A stretch of 64,000 bases of DNA from an uncultured Roseburia sp. (GTDB lineage: Bacteria; Bacillota; Clostridia; Lachnospirales; Lachnospiraceae). Where the stretch lies: the NCBI GenBank assembly GCA_934317215.1, contig CAKREH010000007.1, positions 56,608-120,607 on the forward strand, written 5' to 3'. Below, in pieces: positions 9,378 to 15,593 of this stretch (its first letter is position 1; each line of letters begins with the position of its first letter). The position numbers were made by a program, and so were the translations under genes. Under the pieces are notes generated by a model, which saw only the letters and a program-made list of their open reading frames with translations, ran no database searches and was not told the origin of the DNA.

Positions 9378-9563
9378 TTATCCTCTCATTAAATCCCCAA
9401 TCCATAAAACGCACGCAACAGGAATCAAAATAAACCCTAAACACATTCCCATAATGAGGCGATGTAAAAATATACCATCCGTTGTCCCTAACAAAATTGC
9501 ATTTCGATAAATGGTCCTTCCGGTTGCCATATACCCTAATACAAGATAAATAATAAAAGCCAT
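9378..9563 (-). CDS. Small two-helix membrane protein
   Basis: 61 residues with a GGGGG site before the ATG. Two hydrophobic helices are visible (AFIIYLVLGYMA and MGMCLGFILIPVACVLWIG), separated by a short polar loop containing TGRTIYRNAILLGTTDG. No family recognised. It is the first gene after the promoter at 9640-9668 and is 37 bases upstream of the PH/zinc-ribbon gene, so it probably leads that operon. Confidence 0.65.
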   Translation of the reverse strand: MAFIIYLVLGYMATGRTIYRNAILLGTTDGIFLHRLIMGMCLGFILIPVACVLWIGDLMRG

Positions 9564-9625
9564 CCCTGTCCCCCTCTTTCGCTATTTTTTATTTTTATTC
9601 CCGTTTTAGTCTATTATTTTTGTAT

Positions 9626-9668
9626 TATCTAATGTCTACATTATATACTTTGTACATCATTCATGCAA
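9626..9668 (-). promoter_or_regulatory. Promoter with palindromic operator, copy 1
   Basis: On the minus strand TTGCAT (9663-9668), a 17-base spacer and TATAAT (9640-9645) form a sigma-A promoter for the membrane-protein operon. The -10 box runs into TATAATGTAGACATTAGATA (9626-9645), a near-palindrome. The same -35, spacing, -10 and 21 of 22 operator bases recur at 13541-13583. The XRE gene starts 45 bases away on the other strand. Confidence 0.7.
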
Positions 9669-9712
9669 GCGTGAGTTTTTGGATATAATTCTCTTAAAAT
9701 CAGGAGGATCTC

Positions 9713-9922
9713 ATGGTACGCTTACGCATATTAGATATTTTAAATGAACAGGGACATACAAAATACTGGCTCTACAAGCAAATGGATCTCAGCTATCAAA
9801 ATTTCAACCGGATGGTATCGAATGAAACAACTTCCATCAAATTTGAAAATCTTAATCGGTTAACCCAAATTCTACAGTGCCCCATCGGTGATTTATTTGA
9901 AGTCACAGACGATGAAGAATAA
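9713..9922 (+). CDS. XRE-type transcriptional regulator
   Basis: 69 residues, essentially only a Cro/CI-type helix-turn-helix: RLRILDILNEQGHTKYWLYK, then QMDLSYQNFNRMVSNETTSI as the recognition region, then LNRLTQILQCPIGDLFEV, the usual C-terminal signature. CAGGAGGATCTC precedes the ATG. It faces the minus-strand membrane-protein operon, and the intergenic region contains a palindromic operator shared with another promoter at 13.56 kb, so it is the best candidate for the protein that binds both. That link is inference. Confidence 0.88.
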   Translation: MVRLRILDILNEQGHTKYWLYKQMDLSYQNFNRMVSNETTSIKFENLNRLTQILQCPIGDLFEVTDDEE

Positions 9923-9925
9923 TTG

Positions 9926-9951
9926 AGGCAAAGCCACTGCTTTGCCCCTTT
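9926..9951 (+). terminator. Hairpin terminator after the XRE gene
   Basis: GGCAAAGC and GCTTTGCC form an eight-base-pair stem with a four-base loop, followed by CCTTTACTTATTT. It lies four bases after the stop, and the convergent relaxase gene ends right beside it. Confidence 0.65.
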
Positions 9952-9953
9952 AC

Positions 9954-10574
9954 TTATTTCAAATACATTCCACTCATATACGGCATAATTACAATACTGC
10001 CATTCTCATTTCTCAACGGCACCGATTTATTCCAGCGATTCTGATATAAATCTGTTTCATTGGAACTTTTTCTAAATTCGCCTTTTGTATCTATATACGC
10101 TACCCCTTGTAATGCAACTCCCATTCTCATATATAATTCATATGCTAACTGAAATAAAAATACTTTATACTCAGCTTTAGACAAATGTAAAAGTTCATAT
10201 GTCTTCAAATTAACAGGATTCAGTATTACATGTGCATGCCATCCACCGTTTCCTTCATGTATTGCACAAATAACCTGATAATTTTCAAAGTAGTTCATTA
10301 TAAAGGAATACATAAAATATCTTATATCTTCCTCTCCGATCTCCCACTCCCAGCCATAACTATCAAATGCCAATACAAAATGTTTCATACGAGAATGCAG
10401 CCTTTTACCAGAGTAATTCTGCAAATATAATATTTGATTTGAATACAGGGAATTATTAATGTCATAAAGATTTATTGTAAAAAAGCTTCTACATTTCTTT
10501 AGTATATAATTGATAAGATTCCCAACTTCATTTTCACATACATATTGCTCTTCTATTACTTTAAAAATTGCCAT
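9954..10574 (-). CDS. Small relaxase/mobilisation nuclease
   Basis: About 206 residues. The start at 10574 is chosen because GGAGGGGG lies ten bases upstream; an earlier ATG (10604) is before that site. LINYILKK near residue 20 gives the expected catalytic Tyr of HUH relaxases, and GNGGWHAHVILNPVN near 115-130 supplies the HxH metal motif. The protein has little beyond the nuclease domain, shorter than most MobA/MobP proteins. It overlaps the end of the MobC-like gene by 19 bases, the normal mobC-mobA arrangement, so it should nick oriT for mobilisation in trans by a conjugative element. Confidence 0.82.
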   Translation of the reverse strand: MAIFKVIEEQYVCENEVGNLINYILKKCRSFFTINLYDINNSLYSNQILYLQNYSGKRLHSRMKHFVLAFDSYGWEWEIGEEDIRYFMYSFIMNYFENYQVICAIHEGNGGWHAHVILNPVNLKTYELLHLSKAEYKVFLFQLAYELYMRMGVALQGVAYIDTKGEFRKSSNETDLYQNRWNKSVPLRNENGSIVIMPYMSGMYLK

Positions 10575-10831
10575 AACATTCCAACCCCCTCCGCATATTT
10601 GCATTTTAACTCATCACTAATTTGTAATTCTTCTCTCACAGGATATAAGCTGCAAACATCCTCTACAGCCTTTTTAAATCTTGGGTTATATATACCCGTA
10701 GTTGTTTCTTGTCGAAATACACACTGCCTTATATACGCCGAAACACTTATTCCCATACTATTCGCTTTTGTTTGTAAAAGTTTTTGTTCTTCTTGCGTCA
10801 GCCTGACATTAATTTGAGTTCTGTTTTTCAT
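10556..10831 (-). CDS. mobC: MobC-like relaxosome protein
   Basis: 91 residues. The N-terminal half is a ribbon-helix-helix DNA-binding motif (TQINVRLTQEEQKLLQTKAN, then MGISVSAYIRQCVF), as in MobC accessory proteins; the C-terminal half is helical. It overlaps the relaxase start and lies next to a palindrome that could be its oriT target. GGAGGTGCGATC precedes the ATG. It should help the relaxase recognise and open oriT. Confidence 0.83.
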   Translation of the reverse strand: MKNRTQINVRLTQEEQKLLQTKANSMGISVSAYIRQCVFRQETTTGIYNPRFKKAVEDVCSLYPVREELQISDELKCKYAEGVGMLWQFLK

Positions 10832-10860
10832 GATCGCACCTCCGAAAAATTTTTATCTGC

Positions 10861-10940
10861 AAAGCCCTGGCAAGTATAGCGTTTGTCTAGACGCTATACC
10901 AATCTCACTTTAAGTAATCCCTCCTGGGCTTTCATTACTT
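10861..10940. other. Candidate oriT: nested inverted repeats upstream of mobC
   Basis: GTATAGCGT (10874-10882) and ACGCTATAC (10891-10899) form a perfect nine-base inverted repeat with loop TTGTCTAG. It is enclosed by AAAGCCCTGG (10861-10870) and CCTGGGCTTT (10923-10932), one mismatch, and followed by AAGTAAT/ATTACTT. Relaxase origins typically have such a hairpin directly upstream of mobC-mobA. The nick site cannot be identified from sequence alone. The rest of the spacer to 11084 is AT-rich without other clear signals. Confidence 0.6.
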
Positions 10941-11084
10941 TATAGTTATTTCTATTTTTTTATTTAACACCGCCAAACCCCTTCCTTCACTTTCTAATTT
11001 CAAATTTAATCTTTCTTCATGTTGAATATAAAATTAATTCCAACAATACGATAATTAAAAAAAAATAATACGGAGGATTTCACA

Positions 11085-11276
11085 ATGTTTCAGAACACTT
11101 ACAATGATATGATAACCATCGATGATCTCTGCGATATGCTCGCAATCGGGAAAAATACTGCATACCATTTGTTAAAAACAAATCAGATTCATGCTTTCAG
11201 AATCGGACGTATATGGAAAATTCCACGAGATGCAGTTTCGGAATACGTTTTAAGGAACAGTAACTTACCTAAATAA
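11085..11276 (+). CDS. Excisionase-like helix-turn-helix protein
   Basis: 63 residues of the MerR-like excisionase fold: MITIDDLCDMLAIGKNTAYHLLKTNQ followed by the wing IHAFRIGRIWKIPRDAVSEYV. This is typical of the helix-turn-helix DNA-binding (excisionase) family. The ACGGAGGATTTCACA site is strong. No integrase gene follows in this window, so it is either an orphan recombination directionality factor of a decayed element or a regulator of the Mob region. Confidence 0.85.
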   Translation: MFQNTYNDMITIDDLCDMLAIGKNTAYHLLKTNQIHAFRIGRIWKIPRDAVSEYVLRNSNLPK

Positions 11277-11299
11277 CACAGCCTCTCTTTTTACATAAA

Positions 11300-11336
11300 A
11301 AATTGCTCAGACCTCTCTCGCGGTCTGAGCAATTTT
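11300..11336. terminator. Bidirectional terminator
   Basis: AAATTGCTCAGACC and GGTCTGAGCAATTT pair perfectly (14 base pairs, eight-base loop). Plus strand continues TTTTCCCC after the stem; minus strand continues TTTTTTATG. It serves the excisionase gene on one side and the secreted Ig protein gene (stop at 11413) on the other. Confidence 0.88.
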
Positions 11337-11412
11337 CCCCAATCATCTTATTCAATTCGCTATCAACAAAAACATTAAAATTTTCAATAGCTTACACATT
11401 TTCCGTCGACTA

Positions 11413-13515
11413 CTATTTTACTTTAATTTTCTTAACCTTCGAATAGTCTCCGTAAATTTTCTTTCCATCAATCTTTTTGTAAGCTCTGATCTTAACAGAA
11501 TATGTTTTTTTTCTCTTCAACTTTTTAATGGTCGCTGAGGTTGTGCTATTTTTCTTAACATCTACTTTTTTGCTCTTTCCATTATAGGAATACACAATTT
11601 CATAACCACTTGCTTTGCTGTCCTTTTTCCATTTTAAAACCATTTGAGCTTTTTTCTTGGAAGTTAATGATGTAATTGTGTTCTTCTTTGGTTTTACTGT
11701 AATCTTAATCGTTTTTTTCACACTGTCGTACTGACTGTCAGCTACAGTCGCAACCGTAATCGAAGCAGTGCCACATCCTTTTATGGAAACCTTTCCTTCG
11801 CCATTGACGGTTACAACCTTCTTATTGTTTGATGAAAATGTAATATCTACATCATCTTCCGATTCAGCTTCAATCCAAAATGCTTTATCTCCATACGCTT
11901 TTGTGAACTTGGTTTTTGCTATTGCTAATGTTGGTTTATTTTTTTGTACAGTTAATTTTACTTTGACTGTTGCAGGCTTATAATTAACAGTTTCTTTTGC
12001 AGTTACCGTAATATTAGCAACACCACCGCCACATATTGTAATATTGCCATAACGATCGACCTGTGCAACTGAAGTATTATCTGACTCATAAGAAAGTGCA
12101 CCATCTCCTATTGTTACCTGTGCACCAAGTTTAAATTTCTTGTCTGTTCCTTTTTTTGTAATATTTGTATTTACGCTAATCGTCTGATTTGCTTTTTCAA
12201 TTGTAAAATATGTAGTCTTACTTCCCACATAGTCTCCAGTTCCGTCGATGCGCACTGCCGCTGTCGTGCCTGCCTGCACATTATCCAGATATGTCACTGT
12301 GTAATCAATATCCTGTGTCAGTGTCTCATTTCCATCTTTTACTGTAATTTGAGGTTCTTTTGCTTTGCCATCATATACATAATTGCTTTTTTTCATTGTA
12401 ACGCTGACGCTTGCTGCATCCAGATTTTGTGCCTCGAAAGAAGTCTGTGGACAATCCATGGACCAGAGATCAGAGTCGAGACTGATTTTTATGAGAGGAC
12501 AACCATAACGTTGATATCCATAGTACCTATAATATCCTCCATCAATATAATCACATGGTAATTTAGACGTATCAAAATCATATCCAGATGCATATCTTGT
12601 TTTTCCGAATCGACGCGTATAGCTAGATTCACTGGTTGCAAATCCATATTTACTATTTTCTAATTCTTCCAGTGTTGGAACCCTGACTAAATCCTGTGTT
12701 CCTATATCCTGTAAAGGAAGTATCTGCATAATATCCTGTTCATTTACATAAAATGCCATATTCAAAAAATTCGTTCCCTTTACAGAATAATCATGATGCC
12801 CACTATTCTCTAACTCGTCATATCCATTCAGCATAGATCGAACTCTTGATGAAACATATTCTCCACCACCCCACAAATCATAGATTGCTTCATCTGTTAA
12901 CAGCAACAATGTACTACCATCATTCTGCAATACCCGCCACTTAATTGGCTCATAACTATAATAATTCCACTCAGGTTCTTTTGTATCCCCTTCATCAAGT
13001 CTACGATATTTTACCCCATTAACCACAGCATCACCATTTTTGTTATAATTCGCATTGATAATGCTATCGTCAAGTTCATCACCTGTTACCTTGTTCTGCG
13101 GATATCTTCCAAAGTATACATAAGACCACTTTGTAGAATCTGTTTTTTCATTGTATACAGGATTTTCCGGTTGTTTTGCATTTACAGCGTTATAAACATC
13201 TTCCGTTTCTTCCGGCAGCTCTGTTTCTGTATCCTCTATTACTACTTCCTCTGCTGTGCTATCTTCTGTCACTGTTGCTTCTGCATCCTCCGAAGTTTCT
13301 TTCTGGACAGTTGCTTCCTTAGTCTCTGTAGATTCTGTATTGTCACTTTCCTCTGGCATCCACGCTTCCGTTCCCATTTCCAAAACGTTTTCCGTATCAT
13401 CTGTTTCCATTTTTGATACGTAAGTTTCTTCTGACTCACTTGCGTGCACACTAACAGACGGGCATGACAATGCTGCTGCCATTGCAACACATAAAATTCT
13501 TTTCCAATTTTTCAT
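11413..13515 (-). CDS. Large secreted Ig-like/FnIII surface protein
   Basis: 700 residues. Residues 1-26 form a signal peptide (LCVAMAAALSCPSVSVHAS). A Glu/Thr-rich spacer follows to about 115. Residues 120-370 contain WSYVYFGRYPQN and IKWRVLQNDGSTLLLLTDEAI, the style of DUF6273. Then come bacterial Ig-like modules (YDGKAKEPQITVKDG, IDYTVTYLDN, about 385-460), two BIG2-type segments (about 460-620), and a C-terminal FnIII-like domain ending YGDYSKVKKIKVK. There is no LPxTG motif; attachment is unknown. The C-terminal domain closely resembles that of the protein at 59511-61595. Expression probably starts from the promoter at 13555-13583. Confidence 0.82.
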   Translation of the reverse strand: MKNWKRILCVAMAAALSCPSVSVHASESEETYVSKMETDDTENVLEMGTEAWMPEESDNTESTETKEATVQKETSEDAEATVTEDSTAEEVVIEDTETELPEETEDVYNAVNAKQPENPVYNEKTDSTKWSYVYFGRYPQNKVTGDELDDSIINANYNKNGDAVVNGVKYRRLDEGDTKEPEWNYYSYEPIKWRVLQNDGSTLLLLTDEAIYDLWGGGEYVSSRVRSMLNGYDELENSGHHDYSVKGTNFLNMAFYVNEQDIMQILPLQDIGTQDLVRVPTLEELENSKYGFATSESSYTRRFGKTRYASGYDFDTSKLPCDYIDGGYYRYYGYQRYGCPLIKISLDSDLWSMDCPQTSFEAQNLDAASVSVTMKKSNYVYDGKAKEPQITVKDGNETLTQDIDYTVTYLDNVQAGTTAAVRIDGTGDYVGSKTTYFTIEKANQTISVNTNITKKGTDKKFKLGAQVTIGDGALSYESDNTSVAQVDRYGNITICGGGVANITVTAKETVNYKPATVKVKLTVQKNKPTLAIAKTKFTKAYGDKAFWIEAESEDDVDITFSSNNKKVVTVNGEGKVSIKGCGTASITVATVADSQYDSVKKTIKITVKPKKNTITSLTSKKKAQMVLKWKKDSKASGYEIVYSYNGKSKKVDVKKNSTTSATIKKLKRKKTYSVKIRAYKKIDGKKIYGDYSKVKKIKVK

Positions 13516-13540
13516 TGCATCTTTCTCCTTTGCATAAATT

Positions 13541-13583
13541 TATCTAATGTATACATTATATAATGTCTGCATGAATTATGCAA
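13541..13583 (-). promoter_or_regulatory. Promoter with palindromic operator, copy 2
   Basis: TTGCAT (13578-13583), 17-base spacer, TATAAT (13555-13560) on the minus strand upstream of the secreted Ig protein. The -10 box is part of a perfect palindrome TAATGTATACATTA. The 22 bases 13541-13562 differ at one position from 9626-9647. Confidence 0.72.
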
Positions 13584-13605
13584 TAATTAGATATTATAAT
13601 AATTT

Positions 13606-13657
13606 CAAAATAAAAATAAAAAATAACCCTGACAGCATCTTCATCACTGCCAGGGTT
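13606..13657 (-). terminator. Intrinsic terminator after the MntA/HepT pair
   Basis: On the minus strand AACCCTGGCAG and CTGTCAGGGTT form a stem (one mismatch) with an 11-base loop, followed by a T-rich tail (plus strand A-rich 13606-13624). It lies 37 bases after the truncated hepT stop. Confidence 0.8.
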
Positions 13658-13693
13658 CCCCTCACAAAATTAATTTATCATATTGCAATTAAC

Positions 13694-13831
13694 CTATTTA
13701 ATTTCCAATAACATTTGCTTTAATTCCGGTAAATCATCCGAAATAATCTCCCAGACAAGCTTAAGGTTTACACCTTCATAATCATGCACAATACGATTTC
13801 TCAATCCATATACTTCCCGCCATAGTATCAT
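13694..13831 (-). pseudogene. hepT: N-terminally truncated HepT (DUF86/HEPN) fragment
   Basis: A 45-codon frame starting ATG at 13831, one base after the mntA stop. It reads MILWREVYGLRNRIVHDYEG and ends LPELKQMLLEIK. RNRIVHDY is the Rx4-6H/HxY active-site signature of HepT toxins. Complete HepT proteins have roughly 110-140 residues, so about two thirds of the N-terminal helical bundle is missing. The start codon sits exactly where full hepT genes usually begin relative to mntA, suggesting an in-frame deletion rather than random decay. Probably inactive, though the motif itself is intact. Confidence 0.75.
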
Positions 13832-13832
13832 A

Positions 13833-14138
13833 TTATGGCTTCTCATAAATCTTTACCCCAGTTTCTGCGATCTCATGATCAATTTCCGTCCCCTTCTCCA
13901 CATGAGAAACATCAAAAACATCCATTTCCTTATCTAAGGCTACCCGCAATGCCTCAATCAATCCAACAAACTTTAAGCCTTTTAGTCCACTGTCGACCAA
14001 TAAATCCACATCACTTGATGCATTTGCGCTACCCTTTCCATATGAGCCAAATAGGGTCGCACTTTTTACGTTATACTGACTTAATACGGGTGCTAAATAC
14101 ATTTTTATCTGGTCTATCGTATAAATACAATCTGACAT
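13833..14138 (-). CDS. mntA: MntA-type nucleotidyltransferase antitoxin
   Basis: About 101 residues; the start at 14138 follows GGAGGGG with an eight-base spacing. ATLFGSYGKGSANASSDVDL (residues about 30-50) is the GSx(10)DxD minimal nucleotidyltransferase motif, and DVFDVSH supplies the third acidic residue. In known MntA-HepT pairs the MntA enzyme AMPylates or otherwise modifies the HepT RNase to neutralise it. Here the partner gene directly downstream is truncated, so the antitoxin may be an orphan. Confidence 0.88.
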   Translation of the reverse strand: MSDCIYTIDQIKMYLAPVLSQYNVKSATLFGSYGKGSANASSDVDLLVDSGLKGLKFVGLIEALRVALDKEMDVFDVSHVEKGTEIDHEIAETGVKIYEKP

Positions 14139-14470
14139 CCAATCATCCCCTCCGCTCATTCAAATTTACAATATAATAGCATACACACTTTGCAAACACT
14201 CTATTACTATGTATGATACAATGCCTGCCATTAAAGAACAACTTTAAAAATATACTCCCAAAACATACATTTCCCCACACACCAGTAAATTCAACGCTTC
14301 CCGGCATTTTCGATTGACCTATGAATTGACCTATCCGTTCAAATTTCCTCTTATTTTACAGGAATTTGCCGTACTCTGTTCCCGTCAGTCATTTTCCTTT
14401 CCATTCTCCATTTTCTGATCCACCCAATTAAAAAATGCCAGGAAAGCCGCATATTCCGCGCCCTCCGGGC
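14139..14470. other. Gene-free spacer
   Basis: No credible reading frame. AATTGACCTAT-type direct repeat (TTGACCTATGAATTGACCTAT, split by one unit) lies near 14313-14334. The DNA changes from AT-rich to more GC-rich near 14400. Since the tRNA-Gln 3' end faces this side, it could be the scar of an element border, but no att duplication was found by eye. Confidence 0.4.
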
Positions 14471-14504
14471 AAAAAAATAACCTCAGCAGTTCTCACTGCT
14501 GAGG
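14471..14504 (-). terminator. Terminator of tRNA-Gln
   Basis: On the minus strand CCTCAGCAGT and ACTGCTGAGG pair perfectly around a four-base loop, followed by TTATTTTTTT. It lies ten bases after the tRNA 3' end. Confidence 0.92.
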
Positions 14505-14513
14505 TCTCATTAA

Positions 14514-14585
14514 CAGGGCTACAAGGATTCGAACCTTGAAATGACGGAGTCAGAGTCCGTTGCCTTACCGTTTGGCGATAGCCCT
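14514..14585 (-). tRNA. tRNA-Gln (anticodon CUG)
   Basis: Full cloverleaf on the minus strand: acceptor AGGGCTA/TAGCCCT, D arm with AACGGTAAGGC, anticodon stem ACGGA/TCCGT with loop CTCTGAC (anticodon CTG), T arm AAGG TTCGAAT CCTT. CCA is not encoded. Seventy-two bases including the G discriminator. Confidence 0.93.
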
Positions 14586-14677
14586 TTGTGTTATTTTGTT
14601 TTCAGCGTTTCGCGCTGTCAACAATAGCTATTATATATGAGTTAAATAAAATTGTCAACTGTTTTTTTGAAAAAATT

Positions 14678-15316
14678 TTAAAAAATTTGTAATTCTCCTT
14701 CAACCATTGCATATAATACCGTTTCACCCCAAGAAATATCAGCTTTTCCATTGGTCGCCTCGATAATTTCTTTTTGGGTCTGCTCCTGCATCTCAGATGG
14801 AACCATGAGAAGCAGTTCCACCTTTTCGGTATAAACGGTGTCGATGAGTGTCAGACCGTTTTGTGCAATCAGATACTGTAATTTCCCAAGTCCGGTATAA
14901 TCGGTTTCCACTGACAGTCTGCGTCCTTCCTTCTTATCAATAATAACGCTTGCCGCAAGCCCTTCCTGGACTGATTTCTGATAGGCACGCACAAGTCCGC
15001 CTGTTCCAAGGAGTACTCCGCCAAAATATCTTGTGACAACCACAGCCACATTGTGGATATCTTCCCGCAGCAATACATCAAGCATCGGTCTTCCCGCTGT
15101 CTGTGCCGGTTCCCCGTCATCCGAGCAGCGGCTCATCTCCTGTCTGTCTCCAATGACAAAAGCAGAGCAGTTATGTCTGGCATCCCAGTATTTCTTTTTC
15201 ATCTCTGCAATAAATGCAACTGCTTCTTCTTCTGAAGAAACCGGACGCACCGTTGCAATAAATCTTGATTTTTTTTCTACAATTTCTGCCTCTCCACCGG
15301 AATATATTGTCTTCAT
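14678..15316 (-). CDS. YigZ/IMPACT family protein
   Basis: About 212 residues; the ATG at 15316 is preferred because AGAGGA lies six bases upstream, while an earlier GTG would swallow that site. SRCSDDGEPAQTAGRPML (around 55) and VVVTRYFGGVLLGTGGLVRAY (around 90) are the two diagnostic UPF0029/IMPACT motifs. The C-terminal DUF1949-like half follows. The family relates to eukaryotic IMPACT, a GCN1-binding regulator; the bacterial function is not settled. Stand-alone gene between a tRNA and the PBP. Confidence 0.9.
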   Translation of the reverse strand: MKTIYSGGEAEIVEKKSRFIATVRPVSSEEEAVAFIAEMKKKYWDARHNCSAFVIGDRQEMSRCSDDGEPAQTAGRPMLDVLLREDIHNVAVVVTRYFGGVLLGTGGLVRAYQKSVQEGLAASVIIDKKEGRRLSVETDYTGLGKLQYLIAQNGLTLIDTVYTEKVELLLMVPSEMQEQTQKEIIEATNGKADISWGETVLYAMVEGELQIF

Positions 15317-15593
15317 ACTCATTCCTCTCGTCACAAAACTTTTTATATTTTTATCAGTCAGATATTTCTACATATAAATAGGTATATTTTCATCTCTGAT
15401 TCTTCGCGTGTTCCTATGGTATCATGTTTTTTTTTGAAATTCAATTCTTAAAAATAAATGAAGAACACCTGTATTTTCAGTTTTTCCTTTATTCCGACAC
15501 ATTTCTTTGCTATAATATGAAGATGGTTCATTTTGATTATAAAAAGGATTATAATTTCATACCTTATTTTTATTACAAAAAAGGAGACCTAAC
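15317..15593 (+). promoter_or_regulatory. Spacer with likely PBP promoter
   Basis: A TATAAT at 15511-15516 (TTGCTATAATATG) is the best -10 for the PBP gene; the -35 (TTTATT, 17 bases upstream) is weak. AAAGGAGACCTAAC precedes the PBP ATG. Nothing else is visible in the spacer. Confidence 0.4.

Noticed and set aside
14160..14470. Attachment site of the left element at tRNA-Gln
   Set aside because: No duplicate of the tRNA 3' end could be found by eye in the window.
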